Source: Paenibacillus sp. BJ-4
GTDB lineage: Bacteria > Bacillota > Bacilli > Paenibacillales > Paenibacillaceae
Direction: 5' to 3'
Length of the DNA stretch: 64,000 bases
Assembly: GCF_020404765.1 (NCBI RefSeq)
Contig: NZ_JAIVEM010000165.1
Location: 1-64,000, forward strand
This document shows positions 26,211 through 35,555 of this stretch, piece after piece (position 1 is the first letter of the stretch; each line of letters opens with the position of its first letter). Both the position numbers and the translations under genes were made by a program. The notes under the pieces were generated by a model. It saw only the letters and a program-made list of their open reading frames with translations. It was not told the DNA's origin and did not search any database.

Positions 26211-26543
26211 ATGGCAACGATTGATGATTTTTTGCAACTCGATATTCGTGTTGGAACAATTATAAAAGCTGAGTTTTTTGCAGAAGCAAAAGTACCTGCT
26301 ATTAAACTTGAGATTGATTTTGGACAAGATCTCGGAATTAAAACATCGAGTGCTCAAATTACAAAAAGGTATACGGCTGAAGAAATTATAGGTGAACAAA
26401 TCATTGGTATAGTCAACTTTCCTCCTCGACGTATAGCAGGCTTTAAATCAGAGGTATTAGTCCTTGGAGGAATACCCGAGAAGGGGGATGTAGTTCTATT
26501 GAAACCGGATATTATACTACCTGATGGAACACCTATTGGGTGA
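26211..26543 (+). CDS. csaA: CsaA-type tRNA-binding/chaperone protein
   Basis: This 110-aa OB-fold protein starts DDFLQLDIRVGTIIKAE and ends with GFKSEVLVLGG, as in Bacillus CsaA, a dimeric chaperone that binds tRNA and unfolded preproteins. The length is normal. It is preceded by GAGAGGGAG and may be read through from the EamA gene. Confidence 0.93.
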   Translation: MATIDDFLQLDIRVGTIIKAEFFAEAKVPAIKLEIDFGQDLGIKTSSAQITKRYTAEEIIGEQIIGIVNFPPRRIAGFKSEVLVLGGIPEKGDVVLLKPDIILPDGTPIG

Positions 26544-26666
26544 ATTTAATCAGTGTAAATATCTGTAAAGCAGAGTGTTTCCTGACTAAGAGATTCGTTT
26601 CATGAATATAAAAGCCCATAATGATAATAATAGGTAGAAAGTGCAATCAAGGGGGTAGTTATAAAA

Positions 26667-28205
26667 ATGATGAAAAACGAATCTCATACAATATTTCCGC
26701 AATTTCCGGAATCTTATTGGTTAGCATCAACTGACATCCCCAGCTTTCCCAAGCTTAGTGGGGATATTCAGGTGGATGTTGCCATTGTAGGTGCGGGAAT
26801 CACCGGTATAACCACCGCTTATTTACTGTCTAAAAAAGGATTAAAAGTTGCGGTCGTTGACGCAGGGCGGATGCTTCATGGGACAACGGGTCATACTACC
26901 GCCAAAATTACCGCGCAGCATGACTTGATCTACAGCGAGTTTCTTTCACATTTTGGTAAGGAGAAAACCCGGCTCTATTACGATGCCAACCACGACGCTC
27001 TTCAATTCATTAAACAAACGGTAGAGGAGTACAATATCGATTGTCAATTTACAGAAGAAGATGCCTACGTTTATACATGTGCAGATACGTATGTGGAGAA
27101 AATCGCCGCCGAATATAAGGCCTACGAAGAATTGGGCATTCCGGGAAGTTATGTCGAGCAAACGCCTCTGCCGTTTTCAACGAAAGCAGCTATCATGATG
27201 AAAAACCAGGCCCAGTTCAATCCGGTTCCTTTCTTAAAGCATTTAGCAAATCAAGTCATCCGTCAGGGCGGGGAAATTTATGAGCAAACCACCGTTGTAG
27301 GGGTGGAAAAAGGAAACCCTGCCATCATTAGAACAAACGACGGGAATAAAATCACCTGCAATCATGTCGTATCCTCCTCCCATTTTCCATTCAATGATCC
27401 GAGCGGTCTTTATTTTGCACGATTGCATGCCGAGCGTTCTTATGCACTAGCGGTCAAGACCGACAGAATCTATCCGGGTGGTATGTACCTAAGTGCGGAA
27501 ACCCCAAAACGTTCGCTCCGCTCGGTACTGGTAAATGGAGAACCGATGGTGATCGTCGGCGGGGAAGGTCACAAAACGGGCCAAGGAATTTGTACCTTCC
27601 AGTACTATGAAGCTTTAGAAAAGTTTGCAGAGAAAACATTTGGATTAAAGGAAATCACTTATCGCTGGTCGGCCCAAGACTTGTATACGCTAGACAAGCT
27701 CCCCTATATCGGGCAGGAACTATCCAACATCTCTAACATCTTCGTAGCTACGGGTTATAGAAAATGGGGGATGAGTACAAGTGTGGCGGCGGCTTTATTA
27801 AATACGAATCTGATTACCGGAGAGAAAAGCCCGTACCAGGATCTATTCTCCCCTTCAAGATTTCATGTGGACCCCGACGTTAAAACATTCGTGGCTCAAA
27901 ATGCAAATGTGGCTAAACACCTGATTGCGGGGAAGTTAGAAATGAGCCACAAAAAAGCCGAAGAACTGCAACATGACGAAGGGGCAGTCATCCGGGTGAA
28001 CGGCAAAAGGGCAGGCGCTTACCGTGACCTGCAAGGTGCATTGCACCTAGTGGACACAACTTGCACCCATATGGGCTGTGAAGTCGAGTGGAATGAGGCG
28101 GAAAGAACATGGGATTGCCCATGCCATGGCTCTCGCTATTCATATCAAGGTGAAGTCATTGAAGGCCCGGCCAAAAAATCGCTTGGCAAGGTTGAACTCG
28201 AATAG
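26667..28205 (+). CDS. FAD-dependent oxidoreductase with C-terminal Rieske domain
   Basis: This 512-aa fusion protein has an N-terminal FAD motif (VAIVGAGITGITTAYLLSKK) of the DadA/glycine-oxidase type and a C-terminal Rieske [2Fe-2S] domain with CTHMGC and CPCHGS, the four cluster ligands. This is the YhfW arrangement of Bacillus. The substrate is not known. An ATG tandem at 26667/26670 follows AAGGGGG. Confidence 0.92.
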   Translation: MMKNESHTIFPQFPESYWLASTDIPSFPKLSGDIQVDVAIVGAGITGITTAYLLSKKGLKVAVVDAGRMLHGTTGHTTAKITAQHDLIYSEFLSHFGKEKTRLYYDANHDALQFIKQTVEEYNIDCQFTEEDAYVYTCADTYVEKIAAEYKAYEELGIPGSYVEQTPLPFSTKAAIMMKNQAQFNPVPFLKHLANQVIRQGGEIYEQTTVVGVEKGNPAIIRTNDGNKITCNHVVSSSHFPFNDPSGLYFARLHAERSYALAVKTDRIYPGGMYLSAETPKRSLRSVLVNGEPMVIVGGEGHKTGQGICTFQYYEALEKFAEKTFGLKEITYRWSAQDLYTLDKLPYIGQELSNISNIFVATGYRKWGMSTSVAAALLNTNLITGEKSPYQDLFSPSRFHVDPDVKTFVAQNANVAKHLIAGKLEMSHKKAEELQHDEGAVIRVNGKRAGAYRDLQGALHLVDTTCTHMGCEVEWNEAERTWDCPCHGSRYSYQGEVIEGPAKKSLGKVELE

Positions 28206-28236
28206 CTCCATAGAGGATCAAGAAAAAGCCCGCGAT

Positions 28237-29424
28237 TTACGCGAGCTCATTTTGAAGATAAGCATCAATTTTGGCGAGGGCTTCCGCTGTACCGCCGGAC
28301 TGCTGGAAGCTTTCTTTTATTTTTTGTACGCCCTCTTTATAGGCTCCGTTGGACAACACCTCACGTACGGCATCTCTTAATGATTGCACATTAATTTGGT
28401 CTTTGGTTATTCGATAGCCTGCTTGAAGTTCCGTTAACCGCTGCGCGACCATCGGCTGATCCTTGTCTTGAGGCAGGACGACCAAGGGGACATTGAAATG
28501 AATCCCTTCATTCACGCTGTTCATTCCACCATGCGTAATGAACACATCTGAATGACGTAATACCTCAAGCTGAGGAACATAGGGCGAGATGATAAAGTGA
28601 TCGGGGAATGGATTGATTTTTGAAAAGTCAGCTTTCTCGCCGGCTGCAATCACGACAATACCCTCAAAATCGGAAAAAGCTTCAATACAGGTGTTAAAAA
28701 AGTCCTCAGTATGATCTAAAACCGTTCCCATCGAAATATACAAAACTTTTTTATCTTGTAGTGCATCGAGAGGAAATGAATTTTTCCCTTTGCGTTCTGG
28801 AAAGCTGGGGCCGATAAAAAGATTCTCGTCACTAAACAAGTCACCGTTTGGTTGGAAATATCGGCTGGTATATACCACATTCAGAACTCCTGAATTATTC
28901 ATAAATTGAAACACATGCTTGGGCGCAACACCGAATCTTTCCTTCATGTGCTGCAGAGAGGTTGTGGTCTGTTCATCAATCTGAAACGGTACTTCAGCAT
29001 CAGGACGAAAGGGGTTAACAATCATCTGATTGTTTGAAATAAGAAAAGATGGAGATGAAGCAATACCGAGGATATTCAAATAATCCCTAACTAATTCACC
29101 TGCTCCGAATCTATCGTAGAACACAAAATCAAAATTAATGCTTTCCGACAACTTCTGGGTTACTTCCAATATGTCTAGCGAAGTCTGAATTTGAATGTTC
29201 AAAAATGCGTTTAATCCAGCTGGAGAAGCGGCATTGATAGAAGCAGTTCTCACCAGATCGGGATGCAGATGAACCGTTGCACCAACTGCTTCGAGTCTAT
29301 CCTTGTATTTCTCAGTTGTAATGTAATGCACCTGGTCTCCCCGTGCTGCAAAGGCTTGCGTAATCCCAATCGTAGGGTTCACATGTCCTTCTGCCGGAAA
29401 GTTAACCATTAATATGTTTAACAT
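28237..29424 (-). CDS. YjiC/MGT-type UDP-glycosyltransferase (paralogue)
   Basis: This 395-aa GT1 enzyme begins LNILMVNFPAEGHVNPTIG, with donor-site region FITHGGMNSVNEGIHFNVP and LPQDKDQPMVA. It is similar in layout to the enzyme at 16880-18082 but clearly divergent. The ATG follows AAAGGAGTGATG. It likely glycosylates small hydrophobic compounds; the acceptor is unknown. Confidence 0.92.
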   Translation of the reverse strand: MLNILMVNFPAEGHVNPTIGITQAFAARGDQVHYITTEKYKDRLEAVGATVHLHPDLVRTASINAASPAGLNAFLNIQIQTSLDILEVTQKLSESINFDFVFYDRFGAGELVRDYLNILGIASSPSFLISNNQMIVNPFRPDAEVPFQIDEQTTTSLQHMKERFGVAPKHVFQFMNNSGVLNVVYTSRYFQPNGDLFSDENLFIGPSFPERKGKNSFPLDALQDKKVLYISMGTVLDHTEDFFNTCIEAFSDFEGIVVIAAGEKADFSKINPFPDHFIISPYVPQLEVLRHSDVFITHGGMNSVNEGIHFNVPLVVLPQDKDQPMVAQRLTELQAGYRITKDQINVQSLRDAVREVLSNGAYKEGVQKIKESFQQSGGTAEALAKIDAYLQNELA

Positions 29425-29659
29425 TCATCATCACTCCTTTTCGCTTCTTCGAAGATCGCAGTTTTCACTGAATCTCTCTATCTATAATAACAATAATATT
29501 TATTTTTTCAAATGATATCCTTTCTGCAAACGTATTTAAGTGTCCCAAATTAATCTGAGAGAATTATTGTACAGGGGCAAGTCGGTAAGAAATGTGTATA
29601 ACAGATATTCTTCTTGTGCATAGTAAAGACGAACCTAATCAGCTAGGGAGGCCTTTCAA

Positions 29660-29854
29660 ATGAATGTCCAAAGAGCACAAGAAATAGCGTCCTCTCCCAT
29701 AATGGCGAATGTGCTGTGTGATGGGTTGCCGATTTATATCCAGCATGTGAACGAGCAGCGTGAGACGGCACGCATCTATGCGCTGAACCATCCGGAAGAG
29801 GAACGAGAAGTACCTTTGTACACGTTAACAGAACGGGATCAGACACTGGAATAA
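29660..29854 (+). CDS. sspH: H-type small acid-soluble spore protein
   Basis: This 64-aa protein matches SspH: NVQRAQEIASSPIMANV, then GLPIYIQHVNEQRETARIY and EEEREVPL. It is a minor spore-core protein made in the forespore. The ATG follows GGGAGG. It confirms a spore-former. A second small gene follows after 12 bases. Confidence 0.93.
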   Translation: MNVQRAQEIASSPIMANVLCDGLPIYIQHVNEQRETARIYALNHPEEEREVPLYTLTERDQTLE

Positions 29855-29866
29855 GAAAGGAGCACA

Positions 29867-30043
29867 ATGAAAATGAAACCCAATCAACAGAAAGAAGTCG
29901 AGGCTGACCGTTTGAATTTTCGTGACCAGACTGATGATGTGGTCAGAGAAGTACCGGCTACGACGGATGCCAGCCAGGCCGTTGCAGCGATGACCTCACA
30001 TATCAATAAATACGATGTACCGGATGAGTTGGAGGAAAAATAA
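29867..30043 (+). CDS. Small hydrophilic protein, 58 aa
   Basis: The frame begins MKMKPNQQKEVEADRLNF and is charged, with an acidic C-terminus DELEEK. AAAGGAG sits at proper distance before ATG 29867. I do not recognise it. The location right after sspH, with a shared terminator, suggests forespore co-expression. Confidence 0.75.
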   Translation: MKMKPNQQKEVEADRLNFRDQTDDVVREVPATTDASQAVAAMTSHINKYDVPDELEEK

Positions 30044-30053
30044 AGAACGATCG

Positions 30054-30086
30054 AGCACGCACAGGATTTCCTGCTGCGTGCTTTTT
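30054..30086 (+). terminator. Terminator after sspH operon
   Basis: AGCACGCACAGGA and TCCTG-C-TGCGTGCT form a long stem with a 2-base loop, followed by TTTTAT. Confidence 0.88.
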
Positions 30087-30189
30087 ATATGATACATAAC
30101 TTGAATGATGTTGGCGTCTTCGTTGACAGAGTCCACAAAAATCCTTAATATAATTGTTGCATAAGTCCACTAAATAGGGGGAGTTATAA

Positions 30190-30648
30190 ATCAATATAGA
30201 TGCTGAGATCATCGCAGATATGAGACGTTTCAATCGATTTTATACGAATATACTGGGTGTATTAGATAGACATGTGCTGGATAGCGGGTATTCCTTTATC
30301 GAAGCACGTGTCATTATAGAGATCGGTATGATCGAGCCATGTATAGCCAATACATTGGTCGATTCTCTTAAAATTGACCGCAGTTATATGAGTAGAATCA
30401 TAGCTAAACTTTGCAAAGAGGGCTTTCTTGTTAAGGAAAATTCTACAGTGGATAATAGAACAAATCTGATTCGTTTGACGCCTAAAGGAAAAGCGTTCTA
30501 TCACCAACTGGATGAAAGATCTGACGAACAAGTCATAAAATTAGTTCAAGGTCTATCAGAGGAAGAGATTCAAGAGTTACACGCTTCTATGGTGTTCATT
30601 CAGAACAAACTAGAGAAATTGGAGAGAATACAAAATGATTCGATTTGA
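30190..30648 (+). CDS. MarR-family regulator, possible ATC start
   Basis: This winged-helix regulator has recognition region LVDSLKIDRSYMSRIIAKLC and wing DNRTNLIRLTPKG. ATG 30220 gives 142 aa but has no good ribosome binding site. The frame extends to ATC AAT ATA GAT (30190), which sits 6 bases after AGGGGGAG, giving NIDAEIIADMRRFNRFYTN, a natural MarR N-terminus. The true start is therefore likely ATC, or a mutated ATG. It overlaps the threonine aldolase gene by 14 bases, so the two are co-translated. Confidence 0.85.
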   Translation: MNIDAEIIADMRRFNRFYTNILGVLDRHVLDSGYSFIEARVIIEIGMIEPCIANTLVDSLKIDRSYMSRIIAKLCKEGFLVKENSTVDNRTNLIRLTPKGKAFYHQLDERSDEQVIKLVQGLSEEEIQELHASMVFIQNKLEKLERIQNDSI

Positions 30649-31672
30649 GTGCGACTATACCGAAGGTACCCACAAGCGTATATTACAGCGACTATTGGAG
30701 ACGAATGACGAACAAACTGGCGGCTATGGTGTGGATGAGCACTGTGAAAAAGCCAGAGCTTATATTAAAAAAGCATGTGACTCCCCAAATGCAGATGTAC
30801 ACTTTTTAGTTGGGGGTACACAGACCAATACGACGGTTATCTCTTCTATTTTGCGTCCGCATCAAGGTGTCATTGCTTCAGTTTCTGGACATATTGCCGT
30901 ACTTGAGACCGGAGCGATCGAAGCTACTGGCCATAAAGTACTTACTTTGCCAAGTGATGATGGGAAAATCCGGGCCGAACAGGTAAAGGGTCTGTATGAT
31001 GCTCACTGGAGTCATGCCGCTCCTGAGTATAGCGTACAGCCCGGTATGGTTTTTATTTCTTACCCTACCGAGAATGGAACGATCTATACTAAATCTGAGC
31101 TGGAAGCGTTAAGTCAAGTCTGCCGGGAATGTGGCTTACCCTTGTTTATCGACGGCGCTCGCTTAGGGTATGGCTTAGTTGCAGTGGACAACGATGCATC
31201 TTTAGCAGATATAGCGAAGCTATGCGATGTATTTTATATCGGCGGGACAAAAATTGGAGCATTGATGGGAGAAGCGGTAGTCATTATAAATGATGCATTG
31301 AAAAAAGATTTCCGATACATGATCAAGCAAAAAGGGGGGCTGCTGGCTAAGGGAAGAATGTTGGGCATTCAGTTTGAAACTTTGTTTGAAGACGGTTTAT
31401 ACTTTGAAAATTCCAAACACGCTATAGATATGGCGATGTTGCTTCAAAACGGATTATCTGAGCAAGGCTTTTCTTTTCAATACCACTCTACAACCAATCA
31501 GCAGTTTCCGATTTTACCAGATCGTATATTAAAGGCATTGAGAGAAAAATATACTTACTCCTTTTGGGAAAAGGCTGATGATACACATAGTGTTGTTCGA
31601 TTCTGTACCAGTTGGGCTACGAAGAAAGAAAATGTTGAAATGCTGATTCAGGATATCCAAGCCTTGCAGTAA
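30635..31672 (+). CDS. Low-specificity L-threonine aldolase
   Basis: This 345-aa PLP enzyme of fold type I has FLVGGTQTNTTVI near residue 57, the PLP aspartate in LFIDGARLGYG and the Schiff-base Lys in YIGGTKIGALMG. It cleaves threonine/allo-threonine to glycine and acetaldehyde. Its start overlaps the end of the MarR gene, which probably regulates it. The gene ends next to a truncated pectinesterase. Confidence 0.93.
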   Translation: MIRFECDYTEGTHKRILQRLLETNDEQTGGYGVDEHCEKARAYIKKACDSPNADVHFLVGGTQTNTTVISSILRPHQGVIASVSGHIAVLETGAIEATGHKVLTLPSDDGKIRAEQVKGLYDAHWSHAAPEYSVQPGMVFISYPTENGTIYTKSELEALSQVCRECGLPLFIDGARLGYGLVAVDNDASLADIAKLCDVFYIGGTKIGALMGEAVVIINDALKKDFRYMIKQKGGLLAKGRMLGIQFETLFEDGLYFENSKHAIDMAMLLQNGLSEQGFSFQYHSTTNQQFPILPDRILKALREKYTYSFWEKADDTHSVVRFCTSWATKKENVEMLIQDIQALQ

Positions 31673-31683
31673 AACAAGCAACA

Positions 31684-32495
31684 CAAGGACTGTTATCCAT
31701 CTCAAAAACGGTACGTAGCGTGAAAAAATAAAAGTGAATTCCAGCAAAAAAAATCTGAGCATTATCGGAGAAGATCGGGATAAAACGATCATTTCTTTTG
31801 ATGATACGGCCAGAACCGTGGTGGACGGAAAAGAATTAGGAACTAGCAACAGCTATACAATGCGTGTGCAAAGTCCTGATTTCATACTGGAAAATGTGAT
31901 GATCGCCAATACAGAAGGGACTGGGCAGGTGCAGGCTGTAGCGTTATATGCCGAAGGTGATCGCGGTAAGTATCACAATGTCAAAATTACCGGCCTACAG
32001 GATACGTTGCTTGTGAACCGTGGCAGACAGTATTTTAAGGACAGCTACATCAGTGGCAGTGTAGATTTTATATTTGGCAATGCACCTGCCGTGTTTGATA
32101 ATTCGATCATACACAGCCTGCGTGCCGGATATGTGACAGCAGCTTCAACAGAAGAGAACAAGCCGGATTTTGTATTTATTCAATGTCGTCTGACAATGGA
32201 AGATGGCTTGACTGGCAAGGTGGATCTTGGGCGGCCATGGCGCCCTTACGCTCATGTTACTTTTTTGAAGACATATATGGATGACCATATCAAGCCGGGG
32301 GGCTGGAACAATTGGGGCAAGGAATCCAATGGGCAGACCGCAAGATTTGGAGAGTTCGACAACTTCGGGCCAGGTGCAGAGAGTGGCGGGCGTGTACCTT
32401 GGGCCAAACAGCTTACTGCCGACGAAGCCAGTCAATACACAGTTAAAGCCGTTCTGGGTGCGACAGATCATTGGAATCCGCAGTCGGATAAATAA
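31684..32495 (+). pseudogene. Pectinesterase remnant, N-terminus lost
   Basis: The frame carries the pectin methylesterase core: LQDTLLVNRGRQYFKDSYIS, SGSVDFIFG (catalytic Asp pair) and DLGRPWRPY (Arg). The reading frame continues upstream as TVIHLKNGT, then an in-frame TAG at 31714-31716 where Tyr is expected (GTYREK). The first strands and any signal peptide are missing because the threonine aldolase gene ends only 12 bases upstream. An intact family member is about 60-80 aa longer. GTG 31734 could restart translation but would give an incomplete beta-helix. Confidence 0.75.
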
Positions 32496-32528
32496 ATCGG
32501 CTTCTTTCAAATGTGATGTTCAATAGAT

Positions 32529-32568
32529 AAGCGGGGTATGCGCTTCAAGCGTTTATCCCGCTTTTTTG
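32529..32568. terminator. Terminator between pectinesterase remnant and MFS gene
   Basis: AAGCGGG (32529-32535) pairs with CCCGCTT (32557-32563), with inner GCGCTT/AAGCGT pairing, followed by TTTT. It lies between convergent units. Confidence 0.78.
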
Positions 32569-32577
32569 TGATGGTTG

Positions 32578-33804
32578 CTATAGACTGTGATTTCTTTCTT
32601 GGAGAGCGGCCGATTTTGCAAACTCTAATTTTTTAGAAAGCGCCAGCAGACCAAGGGAGCAGAGAATCAGGGCCAGGCATACCCAATAGGAGTTTCGATA
32701 CCCCATCCATTGAGCGGTTAATCCGCCCATCAAGCTCCCCACCAGTCTTCCGATGGTCGTCGCATTGGAATATAGCGTCGAGGCGTATCCAGGAAGGGAT
32801 GGCAACAAATCCTGCATATAGCTGATGCCAATGGCCGAAATCACTGCAACAAAGAAGGCTAAAAGAAGCTGTCCCATTAATAGCTGCCACATTTCCGTAG
32901 ACATAAGGACGAGAACATAATAGACAACTCCTGTTAAAGCCCCTAAAGATACAAGCAAACGGTTGGAGTATTTAGCTGCAAGTACACCCAGCATGAGCAT
33001 CAAAGGTATTTCTAATAGCGCGCAAATACTAGATACTAGAGCGACGTCACTCGTGTCCCCTTTTAAATTGTGAATGATAAACAAAGAAATATTCAGATTA
33101 TTCATCCAGTGAGACACATAGAGCAAAGTGAGGACAGAGAAGGGGATCAGAATTTCAATATTTTTATGTAATGTAATGTGGTGAAGTGAAAGCTGATCCT
33201 TACTTTTGAGTCGAGCAGGGGATTGCTTAATAAAACAAAATAGAAGTATAGCGATAATTATAAAAATAGAAGTCGTCCCTACAAAAATACCTTTAAATCC
33301 CGTATGTGCAATCAGAAAAGACCCGAAGAGTGGGCCCGTGATAAAGCCAAGAGAAAACATAGAACGAAGTGTCGAATTGGCAAAGGCATGATCAGCTGAT
33401 TTGCTGCGATCTACCGCTTCACGTGCACTGGCAAATAACTGCGGCATTCCAGGTGCCCCCATGGCTGTGAAGACAGTCATATATACAAAAAGTACATAAA
33501 AATTTTGAATTACAAGATATCCTGCGAATGCTATCGCATTAAATAACGTACAAATAACCAAAATTTGTTTGCGATCTAATCCAGTATCAGAACGCTTGGC
33601 AATCAGAGAGCTTATCCATATACCACATATCAAGGTTACAGCTGTAAAAACACCAAAGGTTCCAACCGATACGCCAAGTGTATTTGTAAAATATACAGCC
33701 AAAAAAGGTGCACTGATGGATATGGCCATACCCTGCAATAACATACAGACCATAAATAACGGGTAATTAGGGATAACAAAAAGATTTTTAATACGCGTTA
33801 GCAT
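32578..33804 (-). CDS. MFS transporter, sugar-efflux (Set) type
   Basis: This 408-aa protein has 12 predicted membrane segments. The first segments (PLFMVCMLLQGMAISISAPF) and the motif RSMFSLGFITGPLFGS are those of SetA/SetB-like sugar efflux transporters. It is transcribed alone toward the pectinesterase remnant. The exported compound is not known. Confidence 0.85.
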   Translation of the reverse strand: MLTRIKNLFVIPNYPLFMVCMLLQGMAISISAPFLAVYFTNTLGVSVGTFGVFTAVTLICGIWISSLIAKRSDTGLDRKQILVICTLFNAIAFAGYLVIQNFYVLFVYMTVFTAMGAPGMPQLFASAREAVDRSKSADHAFANSTLRSMFSLGFITGPLFGSFLIAHTGFKGIFVGTTSIFIIIAILLFCFIKQSPARLKSKDQLSLHHITLHKNIEILIPFSVLTLLYVSHWMNNLNISLFIIHNLKGDTSDVALVSSICALLEIPLMLMLGVLAAKYSNRLLVSLGALTGVVYYVLVLMSTEMWQLLMGQLLLAFFVAVISAIGISYMQDLLPSLPGYASTLYSNATTIGRLVGSLMGGLTAQWMGYRNSYWVCLALILCSLGLLALSKKLEFAKSAALQERNHSL

Positions 33805-33971
33805 TTCATTTTTACACCCCTTCAGATTTAGAAGCAGAACAATAAATATCTATCCTATCTAAACTATATATGACGTTAGCATAATTTGTATATTTACACT
33901 GTATAAAATATTATTTTTTTTCCTTTGATGAGTTGTCCATTTTTTGCGAGGTCATGTACTAAGAGTGTACC

Positions 33972-34745
33972 TTAAAGGCTGAAACGGTCTACGAACTGCT
34001 TGATCTGGTCGTTCAGTGGTCCCGCAGCCTTCGTAGGAAGGCGGTGATCGACCTTTTTAATGAAAACAAGCTCACTCTTTGGCAATTGTTGATATAACAT
34101 GTTGGCATAAGGATGAAAGAGTTTATCATCCTCCCCATAAACGAGCAGGACAGGAAGATGGATTTCCCTGAGCCGCGAGGTACAGTTGTACTTCAGGCTG
34201 TATCGGTAATATTGTTCGACATTGCTGGAATTCCCCTGTTTCGCATCGTTAAATAACTCACGGAATAAAGAAAATTGTTTTGTTTGCGACCAAGCATTAG
34301 AAAGCGCAATCGAACCAACTGCTCCGATTTTGGAGAGAGCCATACCCATAAAAATTTTGTTTCTTAATCGCCATTCATTTACCTCCGACATTCCACTGAT
34401 CACGATGCCTCCCCATGCCCGATCCGGATAGGTCAAAAGAAACTCAAGCACTATTGAGCCTCCGGTAGAATATCCACACAAAAAAGCTTTATCAATGCTC
34501 ATTTGGTCCATCAACTGTTTGATATCCTGGGCGATTAGAGGGTAAGTAACCGTTTGTTTGGAAGGCTGACTTTTACCGTGACCTCTGATGTCAAAAGCAA
34601 TAGTTCGAAAGTGTGGCGATAGCCCTTGGATTTGGTATGTAAAATTTAAGCTCGTGAGTACAGGGGGATGGATGAAGACGATAGCGATTCCTTTTCCAGA
34701 ATCAATGTAGTGCATTGAGTATCCATTTATGTTTGTAGTAGTCAT
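33972..34745 (-). CDS. Alpha/beta hydrolase
   Basis: This 257-aa enzyme has the oxyanion region FIHPPVLTS, nucleophile elbow LCGYSTGGSIV, acid VYGEDDKLF and His in KVDHRLP. It hydrolyses an unknown ester or similar bond. ATG 34745 follows GGGAGGGGAG. Its start overlaps the 3' end of the upstream methyltransferase by 44 bases. Confidence 0.9.
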   Translation of the reverse strand: MTTTNINGYSMHYIDSGKGIAIVFIHPPVLTSLNFTYQIQGLSPHFRTIAFDIRGHGKSQPSKQTVTYPLIAQDIKQLMDQMSIDKAFLCGYSTGGSIVLEFLLTYPDRAWGGIVISGMSEVNEWRLRNKIFMGMALSKIGAVGSIALSNAWSQTKQFSLFRELFNDAKQGNSSNVEQYYRYSLKYNCTSRLREIHLPVLLVYGEDDKLFHPYANMLYQQLPKSELVFIKKVDHRLPTKAAGPLNDQIKQFVDRFSL

Positions 34746-35361
34746 TGTTATACTCCCCTCCCTTTGGTGATTTTGGTTTTACTGAGAAAAATAATTCATG
34801 GTATAAAAAACATTTTCGGAATCGTTTTATGACCCTGCAATCATAATCATGATCTCTAAACAATCGAATATATTCTTCTTCATTACGAATATACTCCCCA
34901 TTGTCGTACCATTTCATAAACCAGTTACATATCGGCTTTTTCTTGCATAGACAGGGCTCCATAACGATAACGGTTCCTTCCGGCTTTAAAATTCTTTGAA
35001 ATTCTTTCATGTAACTTGATATTTCCTCTGAAGAAATATGGTGCAATACAGCGATAATAAGTATGTAATCGAACGACTCATTATCAAATGGAAACCTCTT
35101 ATTATTCAATACCTGAAATGCATGGTGGTTATATAATCGCTTTGCATAATCAATTCGTTTGGCATCAGGATCAATCCCAACATAATACAACGGGTTAAAC
35201 ATCGAGCAATTTGCGCCAGTACCACAGCCAAAATCCAGTACAGTTTGGCCATCAAAAGTAAAATGGGAATGTACATGATCATGGATATATTTTTTAGTAA
35301 ACCATTTCGGACGAACAAACCAATGATAAAGTCTTGGTGAGAACGGAATGTTAATGAGAAT
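34702..35361 (-). CDS. Class I SAM-dependent methyltransferase, start unclear
   Basis: The SAM-binding motif VLDFGCGTGANCSMF and YYVGIDPDAKRIDYA identify the family, followed by FDYILIIAVLHHI and ILKPEGTVIVMEP. The first ATG (35202) lies inside motif I, so it cannot be the true start. The frame is open to about 35361 (NIPFSPRLYHWFVRPKWFTK) with no ATG, GTG or TTG. Only ATT codons (35355, 35361) are available, with a weak site GATGGTGA. The gene may use a non-standard start, or its 5' end has been damaged. It overlaps the hydrolase, which probably acts on the same compound. Confidence 0.75.
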   Translation of the reverse strand: MLINIPFSPRLYHWFVRPKWFTKKYIHDHVHSHFTFDGQTVLDFGCGTGANCSMFNPLYYVGIDPDAKRIDYAKRLYNHHAFQVLNNKRFPFDNESFDYILIIAVLHHISSEEISSYMKEFQRILKPEGTVIVMEPCLCKKKPICNWFMKWYDNGEYIRNEEEYIRLFRDHDYDCRVIKRFRKCFLYHELFFSVKPKSPKGGEYNNDYYKHKWILNALH

Positions 35362-35555
35362 TCACCATCTTTCTAATTTAGTCGAGTCACATAGATAATT
35401 TGAGCCTATTAGATCAAAAAAATTCATGGAATTATAATTTGATTTTTATGGGATCACCTTTTTTGCTCAATGATTCAATTAGGAATAATTTTTTTAATGT
35501 AAGAAAAAATAAATAATCAAAGGGAACTGTGTTTTTCAAAGAAGGAGGCACACAC

